Source of the DNA: Siphonodentalium dalli
Lineage: Eukaryota > Mollusca > Scaphopoda > Gadilida > Siphonodentaliidae
DNA length: 64,000 bases
Direction of reading: 5' to 3'
Assembly (NCBI GenBank): GCA_032622095.1
Contig: CP136063.1
Location: forward strand, 67,907,897 to 67,971,896
In this document: in pieces, positions 33,411 to 64,000 of the stretch
How positions within the stretch are numbered: the first letter of the stretch is position 1
Layout of the letters: every line of letters starts with the position of its first letter
The notes under the pieces: model-generated
Databases searched by the model: none
What the model was told of the DNA's origin: nothing
The model's input: the letters and a program-made list of their open reading frames with translations, nothing else
Made by a program: the position numbers and the translations under genes

Positions 33411-33893
33411 TATGGATTGGAAATGCTTATACGATATTGTCAGATATCTTTTGGTTCAATGGACTATGATTATGTAGTACAGAAACAATGTCTATTAAGT
33501 TAGTAATTACTATTTATAGTACTAATCTCTATGTTAATTTTTCATTTGGTATTATGATATCCCACCTGATAACCAGGTTGATTTGATCAAATTGTTAATG
33601 TTCCTGAAGTCTGAAGGCTGAATGATAACAAACCTGAACTCAAACTATATGAAGTTTTCACAGATGAAAGCTAGATAAAGCCAAACATACTTTACAGTAC
33701 GGTATGATTCCAACTGTTAAACTTAAATCTTTTTGTAAATTTAAATTTCTTATGGCAATATATATAAATATATTAATGTTTTGCATCTTGTTATGATATG
33801 AATTGGGACCTAAATTGGGGTCGGGGGTTTAAAATAGGGTCGGTCGGGTTAGCGGAAACAAACATCTTTTTTGTTTAGGCCTAAGCTAAAATG

Positions 33894-35229
33894 CCTATGC
33901 TAAAAGCTTGCCTAGGTCAGAAATATTTCCTCGGCTAAAAAGCCTTGGATCCGCATACATGTACAAGTAGTTGCATGCAAGTATAATTTTAGTTCACAAT
34001 TAGAACTTGTCCTATTATCATCCATGGCAGACCCTGGTTGGGTCCGACTTTATAAAATTGCTGATTATCAAGATACATGTGTAATCATTGTTATCTCAGT
34101 AGTCCTTGGCATTCAGCAGTGAATTTTTGTTATCTACGGACTCCCACAGTGCGACACTAAGACAATGTCTGCAGCAATTCGTTTCAATTTTGCAAAAAAA
34201 ACATTGGCAGGTTCTGAGATTTGCCTGGGCCAAAAATAGCAGACGAAATTTATTTTTGCCTTGGCATTCGCCTTGGCTCAGCCAAAAGCCGACATTAATT
34301 AACAATTTAACAGGAATGAATACTACACAGATGATTAAAAAAATAGTGATTTAAGAATATCTGTGCCACATTAATTTTTTTTTAAATGAAATAAGTCATG
34401 GCAACCTTAATTTTTCTGTGACAATTTATAATACAGTAAATGTCTATAATAATAAATTATCCAGCTAAACCTGATTGTCAGGAAATTTCCGGCCACAACA
34501 AATTGTTATTTACTTGACTATTATTTCATTGATAGATGTATTTTGATAGATTTACCATGCATGTATAATAAAAACGTCCCTTTAGGGAAAATCGCTTGAA
34601 TATTTATTTTTATTTGGCATCAAATCTATATATATATGTTTATTAATATTGTTATAATAATTATTTGTTTTTGATCGGAATCAAATTATCAACGGAATTT
34701 AAATGGACATATATACCGTCCACTTTGAGTCTGACTGGCAGCGCAGTTCCGTATTACTAAATAGCAGACGACTAATGTAAATTCCCGTTGTATGGTGAGA
34801 CTTTGATATCCTGGGTTTCTTTTTGCACTTTTGGGATACCCTGGGTGTCTTTTTACATGTTTGAGATATCCTGAGTGTCTTTTGATCAAAACCATGCGGC
34901 AATGACCAATTCAGCGTTAGTTTGTGGGCTTACCTCTGAGGGTATTGGTCAATGGGTAGGCCTATCAAGAATCAACAATCAATGCCACGATCAGTGCTCT
35001 GAAAAGAATCTTAGACAAACTTTGAAAACCATGTGCTGGGCCTATTTCGTACCTCCGCTCCTCTCATAACGTCATGACCAGGGATGACATTAGACTGGGC
35101 ACACCATCCGATCGATGTAATGACTGTCCCGTGTACAACAATGTCCCCACATTAATTTTATAAAGAATTAAAGTTAAAGATCACTACTCCTAGGACCTAG
35201 ACAGTAATACTACTACTAGTACACTAGTA
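33894..35229. other. Intergenic, nothing firm
   Basis: A CTAGGC/GCCTAAG-rich stretch (33890-34300) resembles 29700-29760 and 30300-30370 (GCAAAAAAAATGCC), suggesting another diffuse repeat. A GGATATCC.GGGT.TCTTTT unit repeats about four times at 34800-34885. Confidence 0.45.
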
Positions 35230-35984
35230 CAGTCGTTCAGGTAGTAACGGGTCACAGGCAGTAACGGGTCAGTTGCTGTTTATCGTCGTGGCAAAAGTCA
35301 CAGATGCACTTGATCTCCCAAAATCCTTTTGATTCTTGAGAATGAATATGTGTTGGAGATCATGTGCAATTTGTGGCGAGTTCTGACGGTAATTTCCGAT
35401 TTAATTAAATTTTTCTGACGGACAGTGGAAACGCATCGGAGGAAAGTAGGTCAACAAAATATGTCAAGTTGCAGATCGGCTGCTGCCAATAAAAAACAGA
35501 ATAAAGTACACCCAAACTAAGCACTGTAAAATATTAACAAATTATTTATTTTTCAACTCCCAGACCCCCACAAAAGTTAAATTTGTCTTATTGTGTAAAC
35601 ATTTAATTTGTTTCGACCTACTTCCGTTGTCAATAGCGGGTCACATGCTTTTGTTGACAGTCGATCGCACGTGCTATCACGGAATGGATAAAAACATGTC
35701 AATTGAATTCTAATGATTAGCATACATTGGAAATAATAAAACATAGTAACATTTCATGCCTTCATTGGCAATTTAAGACATAATATAGTTTGAAATTGTT
35801 CTCATAGTTTAATTTTCCAACCAGAATTGAATGAAGAGTGAATGTTTTTTTAGACCAACAGTCAAATATTTTCCAGTGGTCGGTAAAATAATTAGATTGG
35901 AATGGCTATCAGTTGGAACATTTCTAACTATACAGGGTGCCAGGTTGAAAAATTCTAGCAGTTGGAATTCTTGAGGGACCTGTT

Positions 35985-36236
35985 GGGGGGGGGGGGGGGG
36001 GGGGGGGTATCCAAGCCAAATTATTAACCCACTGCTAGGGGTGTGGGAGGGACAGGGACGTGGCTAGATCATGCCATGAACCTCTACTAATGCTAACGCC
36101 CGTTTTGAACTGATGGAATATGACCTCTACGGGCGTTAACATTAGTAGAGGTTCATGGCTTGATCTAGGACGTGGCCAGAGGGTCTCCGTTGGTGACGTC
36201 CACCTTGGAAGTTCCAATTACCCCCCCCCCCCCCCC
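35985..36236. repeat. Homopolymer pair: 23 G and 16 C
   Basis: A G run at 35985-36007 and a C run at 36221-36236 flank the family E palindrome. They are complementary and could pair or hinder sequencing; lengths may be unreliable. Confidence 0.8.
36064..36167. mobile_element. Family E 104 bp palindrome with perfect 8 bp target duplication
   Basis: Only the terminal arms of family E remain (CTAGATCATGCCATGAACCT to its complement). It is flanked by GGACGTGG at 36056-36063 and 36168-36175. Probably young. Confidence 0.85.
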
Positions 36237-38580
36237 ACCACCATTGAACCAGACAAATCTCCCAAAGCCCTGCCCATGGTTGGAAATGTCTAACCCCCCC
36301 CCACCTAAGGTTGGAAAATTTCCCAAAATAATCGGAAATAATGGACATTTTCAGACCAAATTTTTTACAAAAAAATAGAAAAATATGCTGCTGTTGGTCT
36401 AAAAACAACTTATTCCCCACTATATAATAACTGGTTGGGCATATTATGCCGCATATATACAAATAATTGAGAACAATTTCAACCAATGCGGGTAATTGTG
36501 GTGTAATATGCTCTAACTATAAAGTTGTGTTAGACTGGGTCAGGCATGATTTTCTAGCTTGAACATTTTTATCAATGTTGGTGAGGGGAGAGTCACCCCA
36601 ACACCATACCTGTCACTACGTCCTTGAGGAGGGGTGCAAGGAGGGTGTGATTACCTGGAATCAGGAAGTTGGGTCTCGCCCAAGGGATGACCAGTGCCCA
36701 TATGAATATGCTAAGGTGCATCCACCAAATGAAGTGCCCAAGCCATATAATCCTCCCCGAGAAAACCACAAAATAAAAAAAATATATAAACACCAAATGA
36801 TAATTTCGCGATTTCAATTGTTCCGTTATAAATTGGTCTATCAGTACATTGCATTCTGTGTACAAACGGATAGTGTGCCATGTAACTGCTGTGATAATAA
36901 CCTGACACATGGGATGAATCCAGCAGGCACTTCATGCAGTGCTACATGTAGCTGGCAGCCAGTGGCAGGTCAATTATATTGGGAGGGGGCTGCACAAATT
37001 TAAAATTAACACACAACTGAGGGTGGGTTGGGTGCTTGGTGAAAATTGGTATCATGTCAGTGGCGACACACACCCAACACTCACTGTCGTTCGCGACGTC
37101 CTTGCTTGTAACATTTACCTTTGTTTTTCTGGATCGGAGCAAAAGGAAAGTAATTGCAAGTCCCAGTTTTGTCGTTGCTTCTTTCTTGATGTATATGTTG
37201 AATACAAATGTAATCTAAATTGAATCATGATCCACAAATAAAGCGATAAGTGGACTACATGTAGCTCACAAACCAATGATATTAATTGGATACATGCATA
37301 TGTCAATCAGATTTGGCACTGGTAAGTGCTGCACATGCATTGCAATGAAATAAGTACACCACATTTGGTATTCATGGTCATATAAACATGTACCGGGTAG
37401 GCCAAATGAATATGTTGTCAGTTTTGTGTGTGTGTTTGTGTCATTAATTAATTAATTAAGAAACTACAAAACATATAATTACATGCATGTACTGTCCGAA
37501 AATAAATATTGAGCTTTGATAAAATCATTGACAATTAAATGTGAGTAAAAAATGTGAGTTAAAGATATATATGTAATTAAATAAGTTATAGGCAATAACA
37601 ACAAATTTGCCATTCGAGGTGACTCAAGACAGTACAATCCACAATGAATTATAACTGATCCACTTGGGATTTGGGATGTAAGCGCCGAAGGTGCTCGAAA
37701 TGATCAAATGATCTTGTCCGCCACCTTCTGTTCAGGTAAATTTCCACTTTCCAGTGTTTTATATCAGTTTGTTGCCTTTACCCCTGTTTATCCCATATAA
37801 AGAATGGAGCTGTCCTATCCTGACTGCCAACCATCCACCCCAACTGCTGCCACCTCTGCTCTGATTATATACTAGTATATGTTTGTATTATGAACACAAA
37901 ACATTCAATCACACACTGTAACACTACTACATATGATTTGTGAGTGAATGCTATTAACTGTACAGAGGGCCATATTATGTTGGGAACAAATGTAATTTGA
38001 GTTTAAATCTCCACTATAAAAAAATTATAAAAACATATTTCTCAACTACTAATTTTTCTACAAATTAGTTATTGATCGTGATTCTAAAAGCGCTAATTAT
38101 CATCATCAAAAACATAGAATTAATTTCCCCGATGATGACGTACACGTGTATCGTCTAGCTGTGCCTTGGTAATTGTTTTGAACATTGTTTTGTTTACATT
38201 CCGATGATGCTGAAATGGAGTTTAATCAGTTTATAGTAAACAAGTTTGTGTTAGATCAAAAACTTTTAATTGGAATAAATACATCTTGCACATGTTATTT
38301 GTGGTTTAATAACACACAAACAGCCATCAATTGTGATACATACAGTTCAAATGAAAGGTGACCCTTTACTGCCTGAATTGACCCCTTATTGCCTGGATTT
38401 CGTGCGATCTTTGATCGTTTATTTTAAAAAGAAAGAGCAATATTTGTGAACATCACATAAGATGTATGATAGAGCTAGGATTTATGAACAAAATGACATA
38501 TAAATTTTTATCCATTGTACTTGCATACAGACAGGTGCAGCACAAACATAAAAAGTGACCCTTTACTGCCTGAATGACTG

Positions 38581-39329
38581 GACCGTGGCGAAGAAGTCAT
38601 GGATTTGGCGAAAAATATCATGGACAAATTGGCCAAATTTGGTGGATCAACTCGATGACAGTGCGCCTATGGCCGGCATTAACCTCATGCAATGAAAACT
38701 CTGCAGGCAGACAGACACACCACCCACCGCCGCCGATTCCAAGAGTTGCTTTCCTGTTGAAAATGATATCGCGAAATTCGGATACACGACGTGAAATTTT
38801 TGCTGATCAGCTGAAAGATAACGGCGGAATAATTACACAAAAACATTAATGCACAGAGTTCCCACATTACTAAAACATATACGGGTGAAAATTAATCTCA
38901 CCAAGTCACTTATGCTGTTAAATTGTGCATTTGCAAGAGATTTTATTCTGTAATTTAGAAGTCAACGTGCCCTTTGTCGGCACCACAGAACCTGCCATGT
39001 AGACCAACAATATTGATGACGTAAGAACTTTTTGCCGAACACCTGCAATGGGACAAACCATTAACTTGTGTAGGTGATTTCGCTATTTAAATATAAATTC
39101 TATTCTTAATAAAATGGAAATAAAAGGCCAGTTAATGTGCTAGTTTGCTGTATTTAATCTGAATAGAGTAATTGTTTAGTTGATCATCAAATATAATATT
39201 TATATGATGAATTAAATATATTTAAATGTTACCCCGAAAGTAGTAATCACCTGCAATATCGGACAGGTCCATTCTTTCTGGGTTATTGCCCCGGTTCCGT
39301 CTTTCGGCTTTCTTCTTTGATCTGACAGC
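38581..39329. other. IDH2 upstream region and likely promoter
   Basis: About 750 bases before the start codon hold no repeat that I recognise, unlike most of the window, which fits a retained promoter. The last 100 bases are pyrimidine-rich (CCCCGGTTCCGTCTTTCGGC). No TATA box is obvious. A minus-strand GTGAGA donor-like site at 38904 could end a non-coding NNT exon, but this is guesswork. Confidence 0.4.
39017..39024. promoter_or_regulatory. CRE/ATF-like site upstream of IDH2
   Basis: TGACGTAA, a bZIP-type half-palindrome, lies about 310 bases upstream of the IDH2 start codon. The word is short and could be chance. A second cluster, TGACGTA next to CACGTG, lies at 38136-38148. Confidence 0.25.
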
Positions 39330-61419
<22,090 letters not shown>

Positions 61420-61449
61420 GTAAGTTTAAAGTGTCAATTTAACAACATG

Positions 61450-61640
61450 CTGTAATGCCCTAAATAATCAACTCCTTAACCACAGCAGAATTATGGGTAA
61501 CTTTTCAGGATTTAGTCGGAAATATGGCTTGTTGCCATTCATCGGAAATGAATGGCAACAAGCCATATTTCCAACTAAATCCTCAAAAGTTACCCATAAT
61601 TATGCTGTGGTTAAGAAGTCGATTATTGAGGGCATTACTG
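61450..61640. mobile_element. Family C MITE in IDH2 intron 8
   Basis: 191 bp, starts 31 bases past the exon 8 donor. Ends are CTGTAATGCCC and GGGCATTACTG-TA; arms meet at CATCGGAAATGAATGG. Confidence 0.82.
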
Positions 61641-61663
61641 TAGGCTTCATTGTTTTAGATATA

Positions 61664-63069
61664 CCGTGAAACCTGTAATGAGAGACCACCCTTTTTGTGG
61701 TTCATGACATGTGGTTGCTGATGGGAGGTTTTACCATGAAGGCGACTCCATCTGCACTCAAATGCCTAAAATATATTACCATTAATATTCAAGGTACTTT
61801 CTGATTTTAATTTTGTAATAATTGATGTACTTGGGTTCAACATTGCCCACACTGATTGGAAATGATTTGAGATTATATGTTGTGTTTATTCTTAACAAAT
61901 ATACTGTAAATCACCATCAATAATAAAACAAAGTTATATGCAGATAAATACAGCCAGTAAATAAACACACCTATGGTAGAACAGCTGATCATAGCTGACC
62001 AGAGAAATTGTTCAAATAATGTATATTTTAGTTGTATATGTTATCTAATAAATTTGAATTGCCAAGATTAAATCCAAACTATGGTTTAGTGAGTTTAGAG
62101 TGGGGGTAAAAGATTGTCATAGCTGAAAGATTATTCTCTGGTTATATTTTACAAAGTCAAAGATCAAGAATAACAATTGAGCACGTGCTAAGGTACCAAC
62201 TGGGAGAAATATGGTTTAGTTAAAAAGAAAATAGAGTTTATCCCCTTTGATTGTCAGCACGGTCGGCTGTTCATACAACTATTATACAGTGGATGTCATT
62301 ATTTTCTTGAAGTGTCTACCACATTGCTAAGAAAGAACTTATTTAACCCTTTGAGTGCCAGGGGCCGATCTCATCGGCCCTAAACCTACAAAATAAGTCT
62401 GTTAAAGTATATAAGAATAAATTATTAAAATTGTAAAAAATGGTCGACTCGCATATATAAGAGAATGCATTGGCACAGGGTATATGGGTCGATACAAAAA
62501 TCGGACTTGGCACTCAAAGGGTTAATGTTGGTTAGACATCAGACTTGACTGCTAACTGCCTTTCTTCCAGACTGTGCATCTATGAAGTATAGATGCATCC
62601 ATTCTTGCCTCTCGAGGCCAACCTTGACAATAGCTCAATTAACTGCTAGCACAAACCATTTTATCTACAAAATTGTTCTCAGCATCTTCTATTCATACAT
62701 TCTTGATTGCCAGTGAAGAGTTCTCACCTCTTTGTGACATGTGAAATTAATAGCCTCATGCGCAACATGTTATTCAGGCACCTTAAATGTGTTCATGATA
62801 GGGAGTAAAATACGGGTGATTTTCTGCATATAAAGTTTTATTCATTTTTTTTTCTTTTTCTGAGAGTGTTTGTATATTTTATGGAATTGGTCATTCATAA
62901 CAAGTGAATATTAATGTTTTGGCCGCGATATACCGAACGCTGGTCGCATTAGACAGAAATCACTCATGCCAGGTCATTTATATAGTAAAAGTGGTTGGTA
63001 CAAACAGAATTTGGTCACAAAAGACAGGTGGTCTCACACTGCTGTGGTCGCTCAAAGCAGTTTTCACTG
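61664..63069. mobile_element. TA-flanked 1.4 kb element in IDH2 intron 8
   Basis: Ends CCGTGAAACCTGTAATGAGA and (complement) CAGTGAAAACTGCTTTGAGC, each next to TA, with GACCACC/GGTCGC subterminal words. It looks like a degraded Tc1/mariner-type non-autonomous element and hosts the nested B2 derivative. Confidence 0.6.
62347..62521. mobile_element. piggyBac-like MITE, B2 deletion derivative
   Basis: 175 bp, TTAA-flanked (62343-62346, 62522-62525), with ends CCCTTTGAGTGCCA and complement. Only half of the internal palindrome is kept. It is nested in the 61664-63069 element of IDH2 intron 8. Confidence 0.82.
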
Positions 63070-64000
63070 TAGTGATGTGACGATATTGATATTTATTGCC
63101 CTGTTTAAAGCATGAAATTATACTCACTTTTGTTACATCCCGGTCAAATTCTGGGGATCAAACCAGTCGATAAATATATATCATCATGCACATGGTGGAA
63201 GGATACCACCGAGAGTCAAAGGCTCAGGGAAATCCTTCCCCTATCCGCTCTAGCACGATAATCTCCAACCTAAATCTATATTACATATCCCAAACAAACG
63301 AAAGTGATATTATTCTGAGCTTTTCTTGATGAAAAAACTTTGATGGCTGGTCCTCATTTAGACACCAAAGTTAGATAAAATTTTACAGTTGGTGTTTCCA
63401 TGTCTTCATGAATACTGTAGCCACAAAACTATTACCAATTTGAAATTAATGGTAGGCCACAAAACTATTACTAATTTGAAATTAATGGTAGGCCCTAAAT
63501 GTAATGACCAGCAGTCTTGTTTCCGTAATTTGCCCATATTAAAGGTGTCTTGGTCGAATAAGGGATTTCAGTATTTAAATACCTGCCTCATTGCAAAAAT
63601 AATTTGACATAAATAATAAATACAGATAATTGCCTCCCTCATCATTTTGAAAATAAATTCCATGATAAACAGACTATTTTGTTTATCTGTCCTGGTGTCG
63701 TTTCTCAACCTGACAGTATAAGCCTAGCATGGACATGACTCTGAGGGAAGAGCAGACTTCACCCACTATGTTTTAGCTCAACCTGACTCATATTTGAAGC
63801 TATTGCCATGGGTTGGCATCCAATCGTGTGTTTATCAACAATTTCCTTCAGCACAGCCTACAGACCACGTCCCTCATCCGATCGTAACCAAACTTCATAT
63901 GGATCTTTGTGTTGTCCGCTTGGTAACTTGAAAAAAATTCAACAGAATTTCTTTATATTTGGTATGTGATTCACATTTGAGAACATACAGGCCAAGTTCG
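63070..64000. other. Right edge, IDH2 intron 8
   Basis: A 31 bp direct repeat (CCACAAAACTATTAC.AATTTG) at 63421 and 63452, and the start of an AGCTCAACCTGACTC-type dispersed element at 63773. No further IDH2 exon seen. Confidence 0.55.

Larger units (their letters stand above)
31911..33893. mobile_element. TIR element (GTTTGTTTCCGCTAAC family), copy with 3' gene piece
   Basis: Ends AGGCCTAACAAAAAAATACG and (complement) AGGCCTAAACAAAAAAGATG, both continuing GTTTGTTTCCGCTAAC. Inside are a short minus-strand coding remnant (32145-32300) and a 174 bp tandem array. One-ended relatives lie near 28610, 30200 and 50890. Confidence 0.7.
35230..38580. mobile_element. Possible 3.35 kb inverted-repeat element
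   Basis: Ends CAGTCGTTCAGGTAGTAACG and (complement) CAGTCATTCAGGCAGTAAAG. Both are followed by repeated (A)CGGGTCA/AAGGGTCA words, also at 38359-38398. The interior holds a family E palindrome, G and C homopolymers, and no recognisable protein. It could be two separate pieces. Confidence 0.45.

Noticed and set aside
36575-37003. 142-residue open frame (MLVRGESPQHHTCHYVLEEG...)
   Set aside because: Overlaps an equally long frame on the other strand, has no domain that I recognise, and shows no splice context; treated as chance or an old transposon relic.

Overview
The window is animal nuclear DNA, most likely from a bivalve or another lophotrochozoan mollusc. The genes are split by GT/AG introns, and the space between exons is packed with short inverted-repeat transposons. 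Several tandem arrays carry phrases such as GGGCCATAACTC followed by ACCAAATTTCAAT, a repeat style common in bivalve genomes. The phylum is inferred from the repeat style and could not be tested here.

Two real host genes are present, arranged head to head and both cut by the window edges. On the minus strand, NNT (mitochondrial proton-translocating NAD(P) transhydrogenase) runs from its start codon at 21331 leftwards through ten coding exons to 1160. These encode about 664 of the usual roughly 1,090 residues: the presequence, the whole NAD(H)-binding domain I, the proline-rich linker and the first membrane helices. The rest lies beyond the left edge. On the plus strand, IDH2 (mitochondrial NADP-dependent isocitrate dehydrogenase) starts at 39330 and runs through eight exons to 61419. 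These encode about 390 of roughly 450 residues, with the last exon or exons beyond the right edge. All 18 exons join in phase with consensus splice sites. Both enzymes make NADPH in the mitochondrial matrix, so the pair is a divergent, functionally matched locus about 18 kb apart.

The 18 kb between them, part of which is probably an NNT 5' UTR intron, holds a complete 4,649 bp DIRS-type tyrosine-recombinase retrotransposon (23667-28315). It has uninterrupted gag-like, RT/RNase H and recombinase frames and exact DIRS termini. The same interval has a 161 bp tandem array and two members of a family with an approximately 34 bp terminal inverted repeat, each of which keeps a different piece of a broken gene.

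The introns are a layered archive of MITEs: hairpin elements with the GAATGAGGTCCCCAGAGGGT core; piggyBac-like elements flanked by TTAA; Tc1/mariner-like elements flanked by TA and starting CAGTAATGCCC; and hAT-like elements with 8 bp target duplications. IDH2 intron 1 carries a 1.2 kb transposon-like element filled with about 37 copies of the palindromic word GATATC spaced about two helical turns apart. The observations I rate highest are: a fragment of NNT exon 1 with its splice donor, carried beside a MITE into IDH2 intron 6; a 42 bp in-frame tandem duplication that doubles the splice donor of IDH2 exon 2; the GAGATATCTC array; and near-perfect long hairpins in introns. I found no tRNA, rRNA, CRISPR array or complete third host gene.
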